Source: an uncultured Bacteroidales bacterium (GTDB lineage Bacteria > Bacteroidota > Bacteroidia > Bacteroidales > Bacteroidaceae). Taken from it: a stretch of 58,194 nt of DNA. Of this stretch, positions 17,162-26,456 are shown piece after piece. The notes beneath the pieces were generated by a model. That model searched no databases, was not told where the DNA came from, and saw only the letters and a program-made list of their open reading frames with translations. Positions within the stretch are counted from its first letter, which is position 1, and every line of letters begins with the position of its first letter. The stretch is taken from positions 1 through 58,194 of the forward strand of contig CACYYM010000022.1 in the NCBI GenBank assembly GCA_902778625.1, read 5' to 3'. Position numbers and translations under genes: made by a program.

Positions 17162-18379
17162 TTAGGGATCGAGCTCCAACAGGTTGTTATTCTTGTCGAA
17201 GCAGCCGACGGCTCGAATCTTGGCTCCACCAGAGACGTTGATGGGCGTGTCTGCCTTGTAGCCCTGCATGCGGCAACCTGAAAGGAAGACTGTGGCTTCG
17301 CCGCGGACCGTGATGTAGTCCCACGATGCCTCGAGGTTCGTGAGGGCAGGATTGCCGCCCGAGAAGCACTCGACATTCGAGAGCGACGTGTGCCCCTTGC
17401 CTTCGATAAGGATGGGATGGACGTCCTCCAAGCGCTCACCTGCGTTGGCGATGATGCTCCCTTGGGCTATCTGCCAGTTGCGGTTCTTCCACTGACTGCC
17501 AAGCTTGTGCACACCGATGCTGACGCAGTCGAAGTTGAAGTTAGTGAGTTGTCCGTAGGTTTCGTTGCCCAAATAGATGCCGCCGTAGACGCCAAATGTG
17601 AAGAGGTCCATCAGTTGGGCGTTGTCCGTATGGTCTATCCAATATGTATATGTTTTCTGACGTACGACTTCGTCGATGACTTCGCGCGAGAAAGACCGCT
17701 TGAACTCCCTCATATTGGCGGGGTTTACGTGGCAGTGCAGGATGCGCGGCACGTCGTAGCAGCGGTCGATGGCGATGAATTGTCCGCTGAGCGGGTAGCC
17801 GTAGCAATGCTCGAAAAGAATCTGTTCACACATGTGTGGGGCTTTGGCACGGAAGTCCATCGCCATGTATTCTCCATAGAACGACAGGCAGCTCAGGGTG
17901 ACGCCCTGCACGTTCTGTTTGGGCGACGTGCATATCGTGGGCGGATAGGGAATGATGCGGCTTCCGTCCTGATAAGTCTGTTCTGGATAGTAGAACTGTA
18001 TGCCACGCACCTGTGTGGCGGACTCCACGGTGAGGAAGGGCTGCTTGCGGTCGGTGATGACGAAGAGTGAGCCTGTGGGGCCTGAGCGGTCGGGCAGCGC
18101 CGTGCCGCGTCCCGTTGGGCCGTGGGCGCCGAGAAGCGTCACGTTACGTCTGAGGACGAGACCGCCCTCCATGGGATAGCCGCCGCGGGCCGGCTCCACA
18201 TACAGGACGCCGCCCAAGGGACTCATCTTATCGATGGCTTGCTGAAGGTTCTGGCGGTTTTCTTTTGGCGTGTTGGTTGGCAATACGCCTACACTCTGCA
18301 CAGAGGCCCAGCCCTGTGCCTGTGCCAGCCCTGCCGCTGCGACGAGGGCAAGCAAGATGATGGTTCGTTTCAGGTTCAT
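17162..18379 (-). CDS. Secreted right-handed beta-helix protein, pectate-lyase-3-like
   Basis: A 405-residue protein with a signal peptide (AAAGLAQAQ). Residues 25-130 match the N-terminus of the pectate lyase superfamily 3 fold (NLQQAIDKMSPLGGVLYVEP, NVTLLGAHGPTGRGTALPDR), followed by short hydrophobic rungs with Asn and Gly turns to the end. Proteins of this type cleave or bind acidic polysaccharides or modify glycan backbones; the catalytic residues cannot be placed. It follows the M64 peptidase gene after 21 bp and may share its transcript. No sugar-binding partner genes are nearby. Confidence 0.75.
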   Translation of the reverse strand: MNLKRTIILLALVAAAGLAQAQGWASVQSVGVLPTNTPKENRQNLQQAIDKMSPLGGVLYVEPARGGYPMEGGLVLRRNVTLLGAHGPTGRGTALPDRSGPTGSLFVITDRKQPFLTVESATQVRGIQFYYPEQTYQDGSRIIPYPPTICTSPKQNVQGVTLSCLSFYGEYMAMDFRAKAPHMCEQILFEHCYGYPLSGQFIAIDRCYDVPRILHCHVNPANMREFKRSFSREVIDEVVRQKTYTYWIDHTDNAQLMDLFTFGVYGGIYLGNETYGQLTNFNFDCVSIGVHKLGSQWKNRNWQIAQGSIIANAGERLEDVHPILIEGKGHTSLSNVECFSGGNPALTNLEASWDYITVRGEATVFLSGCRMQGYKADTPINVSGGAKIRAVGCFDKNNNLLELDP

Positions 18380-18400
18380 ATCGTAGTTGTTAGCGTAGCG

Positions 18401-19714
18401 TCACTCGGTATAGAAATTGATGAGCCGCCGCAAGGCTTGCTGGCAGACGGGGCAGAAGTCGGGCTCCTCGTTGGTGCGCATCCTGCAGTCCTCCTTTCCG
18501 CGCCAGACGCCTTTCGACAGGTAGCCGCCGCCCTCGATGAGGCTGGCGCGTCCGTCGTCGATGAGGTTCTGCCACTTGCTGCTGAAGTCGTGCAAGGTGG
18601 TGAGGTTCGGTTCCCAAGGCTCGGTGTCGGAGAAGTACATGGGGTCGTCGTCGCCATAGGGATACTCGTCGGCCAGTCCGCCAAACGAATGCCCGAACTC
18701 ATGGACAACGACGGACTCGAACTTCTCGCCGCCCGTGTAGCTCAAGTTGTAGGAATTGTAGATGCCTCCACCGCCGTAGTGCGACGTGTTGGCAAGGATG
18801 ATGATGTGTTCGTAGGGCGTTCCGGCCAGAAGGTCGTGCAGCCGTTTCAGGTGGAGCGTGGTGAGATAGCGCTGGCTGTAGAACGTGTCGAAGTGGGAGT
18901 CAAGTGCCGTATTCAGCCACAGCCCGTTGCCCGGTTCGCTGACGCCGCTGTCGACCGACGGCGCAAGCAGGGCAATGATGTTGAAGCGGGCACGCATCGC
19001 CTTGAACGGCTCGTGGCGGAAGAGAGCCTCCATCGCTATGCGGCAGTGGTCGAGGAAGGAGAACATCTGCTCTTCGGTATAGCCTTCGGGCACGTAGGCA
19101 ATGTGGATGCAGCGTGTGGTGTCGGCGGCTTGCTGCAGGGTGACGTACGGCGTTTGAAATCCCCGCGTGCGGCGTTGGCCATCCCCGCGTGCGGCGTTGG
19201 TCATCCCCGCGTGCGGCGTTTTGGTGCCCTCCCCTTTATGGCTAATGAGGATGTCCGTCGGGCTGATGGTATGTGTCATCGAAGCCTGCACGCGGCTGTG
19301 GAAGTCGAACAGTTCAACCGTCACGTCGACCGTGTCGCGGGGGAAGGGAACGAGGAAGACGTTCTCGAACGACCGCCGCACGTGCTTGGCCTCGTCCGTA
19401 GCCAGCCATTCCTGGAAAAGGGTGGAGAAGGCGTGGCGGTATATGACTTGCTGCGAGCGGTGCGCCCGTACCGTAATCTGCCCGTTGCCGGCCAGCGGCA
19501 GCTCGGCAAGCCGTGTGCGACGCCCGAACCATCGGGGCAGCTGCGAAAGCTGGTCGACATAAAGTTCCTGCCTGCTTGCATCGCCCGCAAAGACATAGTC
19601 GAGCCGCAAGGTACGGTCGTCGAACCATTCCTCAAATGTCTGTGCTCCGACCGTCAGTCCACAACACAGCATCAAGAAGGCAGCCGCCAGCCGTTGTGTT
19701 CTCTTTGACTTCAT
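18401..19714 (-). CDS. Secreted M64-family metallopeptidase with repeat-encoded insert
   Basis: A 437-residue protein with a signal peptide ending GLTVGAQ. Residues 28-160 are the beta-sandwich N-domain of M64 (IgA-peptidase-like) enzymes; residues 195-437 are the zinc peptidase with VVVHEFGHSFGGLADEYPYG: His338, His342 and a downstream Asp349 as ligands and Glu339 as base. Residues about 164-187 (TKTPHAGMTNAARGDGQ, RRTRGFQ) are encoded by the 22-bp dyad array and sit between the two domains; three units of 22 bp make 66 bp, so the frame is preserved. The gene overlaps the TIGR04076 gene by ATGA. It probably degrades host or dietary glycoproteins. Confidence 0.88.
   Translation of the reverse strand: MKSKRTQRLAAAFLMLCCGLTVGAQTFEEWFDDRTLRLDYVFAGDASRQELYVDQLSQLPRWFGRRTRLAELPLAGNGQITVRAHRSQQVIYRHAFSTLFQEWLATDEAKHVRRSFENVFLVPFPRDTVDVTVELFDFHSRVQASMTHTISPTDILISHKGEGTKTPHAGMTNAARGDGQRRTRGFQTPYVTLQQAADTTRCIHIAYVPEGYTEEQMFSFLDHCRIAMEALFRHEPFKAMRARFNIIALLAPSVDSGVSEPGNGLWLNTALDSHFDTFYSQRYLTTLHLKRLHDLLAGTPYEHIIILANTSHYGGGGIYNSYNLSYTGGEKFESVVVHEFGHSFGGLADEYPYGDDDPMYFSDTEPWEPNLTTLHDFSSKWQNLIDDGRASLIEGGGYLSKGVWRGKEDCRMRTNEEPDFCPVCQQALRRLINFYTE
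19159..19220. repeat. 22-bp dyad array B2, inside the M64 coding sequence
   Basis: Three nearly identical units: left arm ATCCCCGC, centre GT, right arm GCGGCGTT, linkers GGCC and GGTC. A fourth, decayed unit lies on the left (19137-19154: arms AGGGTGAC and ACGGCGTT, centre GT). The three units are read in three different frames and none contains a stop. This is the only array of the family inside a gene. Confidence 0.92.
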
Positions 19715-20028
19715 GATTCGTTGATTGCCTCGATGTAAAAGCTGAAAGGGCGGAAGCCGTCGTTGCAACTGATCATCGCACTCATCGGGTTCTTCATCCA
19801 GCCGTCGAAGAAGTTGCCTTCGCCCTTGGCCAGCGAGTCCACAAACTCGCGCATGGACTCCCAAGCCGAGGGGCACATACCTTCGGGCTGCTGTCCGTCA
19901 ATAGAAATCCATTGCTGACCTTCTCTGACATCGCAGGTGTGCTCGATGGGATTCTCGTATCTAGCCATCAAATCAGGATAGACCGTCTGACGAATGGCTG
20001 TTATTCGTACCTTGCTCATCTTTTCCAT
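19711..20028 (-). CDS. TIGR04076 family small protein
   Basis: A 105-residue soluble protein (starting at MEKMSKVRITA; the inner Met three codons later is equally possible). The run ITAIRQTVYPDLMARYENP, CDVREGQQWISIDGQQPEGM, CPSAWESMREFV and MISCNDGFRPFSFYIEAI matches the TIGR04076 family, found in many anaerobes, whose function is unknown. The stop codon overlaps the M64 start by four bases, so both are translated from one message. The N-terminal 15-20 bp overlap, in another frame, the reading frame of a NUDIX-like fragment. Confidence 0.75.
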   Translation of the reverse strand: MEKMSKVRITAIRQTVYPDLMARYENPIEHTCDVREGQQWISIDGQQPEGMCPSAWESMREFVDSLAKGEGNFFDGWMKNPMSAMISCNDGFRPFSFYIEAINES

Positions 20029-20044
20029 AAAACATCGTTTGAAC

Positions 20045-20119
20045 TCGCTCTCGAAGTTCGGAGCCAATCACATTGCCGTCCTCGTCAACGAAGGGAAAGA
20101 TCTCTTTCTTCTTATCCAT
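20045..20119 (-). pseudogene. N-terminal fragment resembling a NUDIX hydrolase
   Basis: The frame MDKKKEIFPFVDEDGNVIGS-ELRERVQ resembles the start of Bacteroidales NUDIX proteins (FP.VDE.GNVIG), but there is no NUDIX box: the frame drifts and stops at about 19973 while the TIGR04076 gene takes over in another frame. This may be a gene whose body was replaced. A short leader peptide coupled to the next gene is the alternative. Confidence 0.4.
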
Positions 20120-20141
20120 TTCTGGTCATATTCCATGTTAT

Positions 20142-23100
20142 TTACCAAAGCACTTTACGACCGGTGGTGACGAGGATGCCTTGAGAGGAGTTGTTATTTG
20201 CCTTTTTCTTGCCATCGAGGTCGTACCAGGCGCCCTCATTTTTCTCTTTTAACTTTTCACTTTTCACTTCCTCGATGCCTGTTGGGTCGGTATAGGTAAG
20301 GATGGCCGAGAAGGCAGGTGCTTCGTCCGTCTTCTGGAAGGTGCCAACGATGGAATAATAAGAATGTTGTCCATCAATCCTGTAGGATGCGTCTTGAGTA
20401 TATTCATCCACTGGAGAATCCCTTGTCACACGTACATGTTCCAGAATGATAGGCGAGGGCAGAGCGTCTGTGGGACGAATGCGAAAAGGCCAACCGGCTT
20501 CTATTACATTAGACGATATGTATTGTGGATGAGACTCGTGTGATGTTTCTTGTCCTTCTTCAACTCCGCCATAATACCCAAGGGGTTCTAAGAATTCCAC
20601 CTTTGTTCCTTTGCCGAAGATTGTCTCGATGTCTGCGGCATTGAGCGAGAAGGGCAGGCAGACGAACTGCCACTCGTTGTTGACAAAGGTCTTGTTCAGC
20701 ACTACCTTATTATTATACGCGCGAGGGACAATCTCGTTCTCTGCGGAGTTCTCGTCGTAGGTGACAGGCAGGTCGCTGACTTTCCAAGTGCGGACGAGGT
20801 CGACGTAGAACTTGCCGTGATTGGCGCCGGCTGTGTTGTTGCTCTCCAGGCCGTAGCCGCTCTTCACGCCTATCTCGAGGTCTTCGCCTTCGCCCACCTC
20901 AATGTCGAGCATCATGTCGTTCACGCGACCGGTCGTGGTGTTGGCAGAGAGCCCGGCGAAGGTTGCTGTCTCGCCTTCGGTCAGCACGCTGGCATTGTAT
21001 TTGCTCTCCATGCCGTAGTACTGCACGCTGCACTTGTCGCCGGCCTGACCATAGAGGCGCGTAATGCCGAGCTTCGACGCGTATTGCCACATGCGGGCGT
21101 TCACCTCGTAGATGCCGGGTTCAAGTTCCTCAGCAGGTATCGTCTGGTAGAGGCGAAAGTCGTTGGGAATAACACTACTCGTGCTTGCCACATAGCCAGC
21201 CCATTTCCATTCGAGGTTCGTGCCGTCGCTGACGCCGCCGTAGTTGTCGGTCCAAGCGTTGCTCTGCCAGCCGTATATGGGACCGTTGCCGGCCTCGTTG
21301 ATGGTCGTCTTGAGGTTCGGGTCGTAAGTCACGCCTTGGGGATTCTTTTCGAAGTCGTAGTTGATGAGCACGCTGTCGCAGAACGTGTCTTGCGAGACAG
21401 GCTTCCCTGTGAGTTTCTCGACGTGGAAGTCATCGACCATGAAGTAGCCGGCGCCGTTCTTGTCGCTGCCCTGATTGGCACTGTTTGTGCGGATGCCAAG
21501 CACGAGGTCGTCGCCGTCCTGCAAAGTGATATAGACCACCATGCGCTCCATGTTTTGGGCAGCAGTGAAGCCGCCTGCGTGGCGTGCAAACGTCGTGCGG
21601 TAGTCGGTGTAAGTTATGTTGTCGTAGCCTTGTGCGCCGTTGCGGTAGTAAGGCTCCGTCGTCCAGTACTGCACGTTGCAGTTGTCGCCGCGCTGGTTGT
21701 CGGCAAAGAGGCAAGCGGTGCCGTAGAAGTCCTTCTCCACCCACATGCGGCAGCTAACTTTATAAATGCCTGCGCCAAGCTTCTCGGCTGGGATGTGCTG
21801 GTGCAGTTTCAGCGGCGTGTTGATAGTCTTGCCCGAAGCAGGCTTGCAGACGTATGCTTGTTCGCCATCCTTGTTCTTGGCGGTCTTGTTAATGCTTCGC
21901 TGCAACGTCATGCCCTCGGGCAGCTCGAGCCAACCCGTAGGCGGCTGTGTGGTCTTTGTGAAGCTCTCTTCGAAGGATGGATTGACGAGAACGCGGCTCG
22001 TGATGTCGACCGAAACGCTGTTCATCACCTCGGGCAACATCTCGTCGCGCTCGATGCTGAGGCCGTGTTCGAGTTGTGCGATGCAACGGGAAGGGTCGAC
22101 GTCCTGCACACAGCAGTCGTGCTCGTCGATGGCTTGGATGGCAGCGAGGGCTGTTGTCTCGCCAAGCACCATATAGACAGGCTCCATGCGGATGCTGCCG
22201 TATGCAATATGCGAGGCGGAAAGGCAGACGGGCACAAGGACGTTCTTTGCGTCTGCCTCCTTGGGCGTTACGGCTCGGTAGGATATATTGTACGGCCCTT
22301 TTGTCAGGTGACGCTGCACGTCGCCCTCGTTCTTCACCTGGCCGTTCACGACGTAACGTCCGCAGTTGTGCGAGTCCATCGTGTATGCTCCCCAAGCAAT
22401 CGGGTCGTTGGCTTCAGTGTTCTTGAGGCAGTGGTCTTCAGTCATCACCATGCGGCCAATCATCCTTCGAGCCTCACGGATGTAGAGCTGAGGCGTGAAG
22501 TTCTCGTTGTCCTCGTACTCGTCGAGTGGATAGCCCCAGAGGTTGTACTCGTCCCTGATGTTCTTGGGCACACGCGGGTCGGTCCAAAGTATGTAGAGCA
22601 GACCTTTGGTGTAGTCCTCGTGCAGCTTGGCAATCGAGTCGCGCTGCTCGTAGGTCGCTTCTGGATAGTCCCAGCTGTAGCCAATCATGTCGGTAGAGAA
22701 CGCGCCATTATTGTTGTTGTCTGTCTTGTAGGCGTTCCACGAGTTAGGCCCCGACGAGTCCTTCATATATGTCCATTTCAGGCAATCGCCGTAGCCGCTC
22801 CAGCCTTTCTTCTCCATCCAACGGAAGAGCAACTCGTACTTCGAGGGGTCGTAGTTGTCAGGTACTTGGGCAGTTACCGAGCGGAAAGGCTTCGTCTTAG
22901 TCAGCGTCAGGCGGTAGTTGTAGGCTTGGATGTGGTTGTCGCCCGTGCCGTTGGCCGGCATCGGGTCGCTCATGATGCCCCACAGCAGTCCGCTCGACGG
23001 GTTGCCCGGGATGACGTAGGGGTCCACGCCATCGCAGAACTGGTGCTTGTTGAGGCATTGCGCTCCGTTCTCAGGCTCGCCGTATTTGTTCTTGCTTTCG

Positions 23101-23702
23101 CGGCCGACGGTATATGTGATGCCAGCCCGGGCCATGAGGTCGCCCTCGTAGCTGCAATCCATGAAGATCTTGGAGCGGACCATCCTTTGAGGTGTCACCT
23201 TGGGGTTCGTGCCGTCTTCCAGCGTAATGCTCTTCACCTCGTTCCCCTCCTTCTCAGCACTCACGATGCGCCACTCGTACCAGATGTCGGTGCTGTCCTT
23301 CAAGCCGACCTCCGAGAGGAAGCCTTTGAAAGTGGCGAGCGCGACCTTCGGCTCGAAGTAGAACGTCGGCGAGGCCATGCCGTAGTGCTGTCCGATGCGA
23401 CGGTAGAACTCGCGGGCAAAGCCTTTGATGATGCGGCGGTGGCTCGTGCTGTCACCAATGTCTGTCCAGCCCAAACCGCCAGCCGTCATGCCGCCAATGC
23501 GCTTCGTCGGCGACACAAGCAGCACGGACTTTCCTTTCAACTTGGCCGTATAAGCCGCCATGATGCCTGCCGGCGTACTGCCATAGACGCAAATGTCAAC
23601 ATCCTTCACAGTGCCTTGAGTCTCGTCAGCCCGGACATTCTGAGAGGTCATGAGGCACATCGCCACAAACAAAATGGTGCAGAAAAATCTCTGTCGTTTC
23701 AT
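20142..23702 (-). CDS. Secreted FAD-dependent oxidoreductase with two C-terminal beta-sandwich modules
   Basis: A 1186-residue protein with a signal peptide (MKRQRFFCTILFVAMCLMTS). Residues 33-560 form a FAD-binding domain of the FAD_oxidored group: VCVY-like GSTPAGIMAAYTAKLKGKSV nucleotide motif near residue 41, GGMTAGGLGWTDIG, and YEGDLMARAGITYTVGRES. Two related modules follow (VLVNPSFEESFTKT and VLINYDFEKNPQGV, each with AGIYKV-/PGIYEVNARMW), probably glycan-binding. The last 30 residues (GAWYDLDGKKK ... GILVTTGRKVLW) look like a type IX sorting signal. Catalysis is probably oxidation of a sugar or related molecule outside the inner membrane; the substrate is unknown. It is the first gene of a run reaching the beta-helix gene. 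Confidence 0.8.
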   Translation of the reverse strand: MKRQRFFCTILFVAMCLMTSQNVRADETQGTVKDVDICVYGSTPAGIMAAYTAKLKGKSVLLVSPTKRIGGMTAGGLGWTDIGDSTSHRRIIKGFAREFYRRIGQHYGMASPTFYFEPKVALATFKGFLSEVGLKDSTDIWYEWRIVSAEKEGNEVKSITLEDGTNPKVTPQRMVRSKIFMDCSYEGDLMARAGITYTVGRESKNKYGEPENGAQCLNKHQFCDGVDPYVIPGNPSSGLLWGIMSDPMPANGTGDNHIQAYNYRLTLTKTKPFRSVTAQVPDNYDPSKYELLFRWMEKKGWSGYGDCLKWTYMKDSSGPNSWNAYKTDNNNNGAFSTDMIGYSWDYPEATYEQRDSIAKLHEDYTKGLLYILWTDPRVPKNIRDEYNLWGYPLDEYEDNENFTPQLYIREARRMIGRMVMTEDHCLKNTEANDPIAWGAYTMDSHNCGRYVVNGQVKNEGDVQRHLTKGPYNISYRAVTPKEADAKNVLVPVCLSASHIAYGSIRMEPVYMVLGETTALAAIQAIDEHDCCVQDVDPSRCIAQLEHGLSIERDEMLPEVMNSVSVDITSRVLVNPSFEESFTKTTQPPTGWLELPEGMTLQRSINKTAKNKDGEQAYVCKPASGKTINTPLKLHQHIPAEKLGAGIYKVSCRMWVEKDFYGTACLFADNQRGDNCNVQYWTTEPYYRNGAQGYDNITYTDYRTTFARHAGGFTAAQNMERMVVYITLQDGDDLVLGIRTNSANQGSDKNGAGYFMVDDFHVEKLTGKPVSQDTFCDSVLINYDFEKNPQGVTYDPNLKTTINEAGNGPIYGWQSNAWTDNYGGVSDGTNLEWKWAGYVASTSSVIPNDFRLYQTIPAEELEPGIYEVNARMWQYASKLGITRLYGQAGDKCSVQYYGMESKYNASVLTEGETATFAGLSANTTTGRVNDMMLDIEVGEGEDLEIGVKSGYGLESNNTAGANHGKFYVDLVRTWKVSDLPVTYDENSAENEIVPRAYNNKVVLNKTFVNNEWQFVCLPFSLNAADIETIFGKGTKVEFLEPLGYYGGVEEGQETSHESHPQYISSNVIEAGWPFRIRPTDALPSPIILEHVRVTRDSPVDEYTQDASYRIDGQHSYYSIVGTFQKTDEAPAFSAILTYTDPTGIEEVKSEKLKEKNEGAWYDLDGKKKANNNSSQGILVTTGRKVLW

Positions 23703-23758
23703 CGTTATTTAGTAGTATTTATTTGCTTAATTGTATCGATTAACATGTACTTTCGTTG

Positions 23759-23789
23759 CAAAGATAGTATTAAATAACGAACTATGCAA
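23759..23789 (-). promoter_or_regulatory. Promoter of the FAD oxidoreductase operon
   Basis: Minus strand TTG (23789-23787), 20 bp, TATCTTTG (23766-23759) followed by CAAC; the start codon is 56 bp further. This is a good Bacteroidota promoter. Confidence 0.65.
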
Positions 23790-23877
23790 GCAAATTAAAG
23801 AAAATTTGTCGTTGCCTGCTGCCAAACTATTCAGGGGCCAGAGGGAGCGGTGATGGCGGTGAGGTAGTCGGCCATGA

Positions 23878-25053
23878 TTATCTGCTATCCTCCACGAAAA
23901 CTTTCTTCACGGCATCGAGGTAGCCGTAGCCATAAATATTGTCGGGTTGGAGATAGCTTGTCTCTGTCCATTCGTTCCAAGAATTGATGGTGACGAGTGG
24001 CTGGAGATGAGGTCTTGCATCGAGATATGCCTTTGCCTTTCGCAGAGCTTGCTCGAAGCGTTCGGGCGTGTTGTCGCGAGTGACGGCGCTTCTGCCCGTT
24101 CGCGGGCTGTTGTCCCATCCGATGCTAATGTGCGGGTAATAGGGGATGGTGAACTCCTCTTCGAGTTTCTCCCATTCCTGATAAGCCTGCTCGAGGATGT
24201 TGGCATAGTCGTCGTCCACGTTGATGAAATGGCAGAACTGGTAGTGCGACATGCTGTTGAACCCGAGTTTCCTGACGAACTCGTCGCGTGGCTTGTCGGT
24301 CTTTGCCGCATCGAATCCGCTGTAGTTGAACTGCGGAGCCCACATGGTGAACTGTAGCTCGAGGTCTGGAAAGCCAGCCTTCTTCACTTCCTTTCGGAAC
24401 CATTTCAACGCATCCCTGGCCTGCTCCACGCCTCCGATGCCCTCGATGAAGGTCGAGAGTTCGTAGATCATGAACACGGGCTTGCCGTCTATCTTATAAT
24501 AGTTTGGCTGACGGAAGAAGAGTTCGATGTTGCGTCGGCACATTTTCTCGAAGGCTTCCCTGCTCACGCCGCCCCGCCAGATGATGTTGTTCTCGCCGAG
24601 ATGGGCGATGCGCGTGTCCCAGTAGTTCTCCACGTTGTGGTTGGCCCACATGAGGTAGAACTTCATCTTGCCCGAGTTGCTGGCTTTCAGGAAGCCATTG
24701 GTAAGTGTGGTCTCCATGAAGGGACGTTCGTCGAACCAATACCAGTCGAAGATGAAGACGTTCACGCCGTGGCTGGTGGCTTGCTCTATCTCCATTTCCA
24801 TGACGGAAGGGTCGGCCTCGTTGATGTATCCCCACAGCGGACGACGGTTCCAGTAATGTCCGGGATTACGTTGTTGCATGGTCATGACCGTCTCCCATTC
24901 GCCCATGCCCGTTGGCCAGAAAGGCCGCAGACGGGGGTCGTCGGCAGCATAGGCTGGATAGAGGTAAGCCGCAACGTCATAAGTTCTTTTCGGTTGAGCG
25001 AGGCAGGCGATGACAGACATCACCAAGCCCAGCATGATGGTTGTTCGTTTCAT
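23878..25053 (-). CDS. Secreted GH99-like / WbsX-type glycan-active protein
   Basis: A 391-residue protein with a signal peptide (MKRTTIMLGLVMSVIACLAQ). The body matches the WbsX (glycoside hydrolase family 99-like) domain: VAAYLYPAYAADD, MGEWETVMTMQQ, INEADPSVMEMEIEQATSHG, VNVFIFDWYWFDERPF, MWANHNVENYW and NSWNEWTETSYLQPD. Known GH99 members are endo-mannosidases; the WbsX group is less certain and includes proteins linked to polysaccharide processing. It follows rmuC after 11 bp and may be read with it. The neighbouring FAD, M64 and beta-helix genes also encode secreted enzymes. Either of two nearby Met codons could be the start. Confidence 0.82.
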   Translation of the reverse strand: MKRTTIMLGLVMSVIACLAQPKRTYDVAAYLYPAYAADDPRLRPFWPTGMGEWETVMTMQQRNPGHYWNRRPLWGYINEADPSVMEMEIEQATSHGVNVFIFDWYWFDERPFMETTLTNGFLKASNSGKMKFYLMWANHNVENYWDTRIAHLGENNIIWRGGVSREAFEKMCRRNIELFFRQPNYYKIDGKPVFMIYELSTFIEGIGGVEQARDALKWFRKEVKKAGFPDLELQFTMWAPQFNYSGFDAAKTDKPRDEFVRKLGFNSMSHYQFCHFINVDDDYANILEQAYQEWEKLEEEFTIPYYPHISIGWDNSPRTGRSAVTRDNTPERFEQALRKAKAYLDARPHLQPLVTINSWNEWTETSYLQPDNIYGYGYLDAVKKVFVEDSR

Positions 25054-25064
25054 GACAGACATTT

Positions 25065-26396
25065 CTAATGGTCTTCCTCTTTTTCTTCGAGGAACGAGGT
25101 TGAGCCCAAGGATTTCTTTTTCTTGCTTTCTTGTGCACCGAACTTGAGGAGGTTGCGGGCGGCAGTGGTGATGCTGGGGCCGGATGGGGCGGTGACGGTG
25201 TTGAGATCGTCGAAGCTGCGGCGCGTCTTGTCGAGCATTTCGCCGACGCGCTCGAAGCGCTCGGCAAAGAGTTGCACACGCTCCACGAGGGTGTTGGCGC
25301 ACTGCATCATCTTCTCTTGGTTCTCTACCTGGCGTGTCTGCTTCCAAGTGAGTTCGAGCACACGAAGGGTCATGTAGAGCGACTGGCTGCCCGAGATGAC
25401 GACGCCCTGGTCGTAGGCTTCCTTCCAGAGTGTCGTGTCGCTTTGCAGGGCGAGTTGCAGGGCGCTCTCCTGAAAGACGTACATCAGGACGAAGTCGAGC
25501 CTGCCTTTGTCGCTCTTGGCATAGCGGAAGTATTGCTTCTGAGCGAGTTCGCGGACGTGTTGTCGCATGCTGGCAAGGTGGCGTCGCAGGGCCGCATCAC
25601 GTTCGGCATCCGTCTCAGCGTTCTGGTAATCTACGAAGGCTGTGAAGGACATCTTGCTGTCGATGATGACGTCGCGCCCGTCGGGGAAGTGCAGCACGGC
25701 ATCGGGCACCATGCGTCGGCCTTCGTCGCTCGTGATGGTGCGTCCCTGCTCGTCGCGCATCGTCTCCTGCGTGTCGTACTGCAAGCCGCGCTCCAGTTCC
25801 ATCTGCTCCAGTATCTGCGTCAGCTTGAGTTCGCCGAAGTTGCCTTGTATCTTGTTCTGACCGGTAAGAGCCTGAGCCAGGCGTTCCGTCTGCTCGCCCA
25901 TCGCCCGTTCACGCTCCATATTGACCTGTATGGCAGCCTTAAGCTGGAGCAGCGAGTCGTTGTGGTCCTTCTGCATCTTCTCTGTCTGAGAGCGCATTTG
26001 CCGGAGGTCATCCTGCAGCGGGTCAAGTATCTTGGAGAGCTGCTCGCTGTTGACGGCTGAGAGCTCTGCCGCACGTTCCTTGAGGACGCGCTCGGAGGTG
26101 GTGCTCATCTGCTCGCGCAGGAGTGCCATCTGCTGCGCCATCTGCTGTTGTTGCGACTCTTGCTGCGAACGCAACTGTTGCTGAAGGGATTCGCGCCCGT
26201 CGCGCATCTGTTGCTGCTGTTGCTCCTGCATCGCCTGCATCTGCTGCCGGAATGTCTCCTGCTGGTCACGCATCTGCTGCTCCGTCGAAGTGCTGCGCTC
26301 CCTGGCAGCCTGCACTTGCGACCGCATGGCAAAGAAGACAGCCAGTGCTCCCAAAGCGATGCCGATGATGAGATAGAGAAGATAAATGAGTTCCAT
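25065..26396 (-). CDS. rmuC: RmuC family DNA-recombination protein
   Basis: A 443-residue protein. One N-terminal membrane helix (IYLLYLIIGIALGALAVFFA) is followed by a long Gln-rich coiled coil (residues 25-150) and the RmuC domain (residues 180-400; KIQGNFGELKLTQILEQMEL, VIIDSKMSF with conserved Asp-Ser-Lys). RmuC of E. coli limits recombination at inverted repeats and is thought to carry a nuclease-like fold, which is of note here because the window is rich in short dyads. The start was chosen for the AAGGAAG site and promoter. A GC-rich 22-bp dyad array lies 170-260 bp upstream. Confidence 0.9.
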   Translation of the reverse strand: MELIYLLYLIIGIALGALAVFFAMRSQVQAARERSTSTEQQMRDQQETFRQQMQAMQEQQQQQMRDGRESLQQQLRSQQESQQQQMAQQMALLREQMSTTSERVLKERAAELSAVNSEQLSKILDPLQDDLRQMRSQTEKMQKDHNDSLLQLKAAIQVNMERERAMGEQTERLAQALTGQNKIQGNFGELKLTQILEQMELERGLQYDTQETMRDEQGRTITSDEGRRMVPDAVLHFPDGRDVIIDSKMSFTAFVDYQNAETDAERDAALRRHLASMRQHVRELAQKQYFRYAKSDKGRLDFVLMYVFQESALQLALQSDTTLWKEAYDQGVVISGSQSLYMTLRVLELTWKQTRQVENQEKMMQCANTLVERVQLFAERFERVGEMLDKTRRSFDDLNTVTAPSGPSITTAARNLLKFGAQESKKKKSLGSTSFLEEKEEDH

Positions 26397-26426
26397 GATG
26401 TACTTCCTTTTCTTGGTTATTTTGCG

Positions 26427-26456
26427 CAAAGATACGAAAAAAACATGAATGCTCAA
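26427..26456 (-). promoter_or_regulatory. Promoter of rmuC
   Basis: Minus strand TTG (26456-26454), 19 bp, TATCTTTG (26434-26427). The -33 lies within three 7-bp repeats (GCTCAAT, GTTCAAT, GCTCAAT at 26451-26471). Confidence 0.75.

Noticed and set aside
20817..23777. Long plus-strand frame opposite the FAD oxidoreductase
   Set aside because: It runs antisense to a clear secreted enzyme with FAD motifs and has no recognisable motif of its own.
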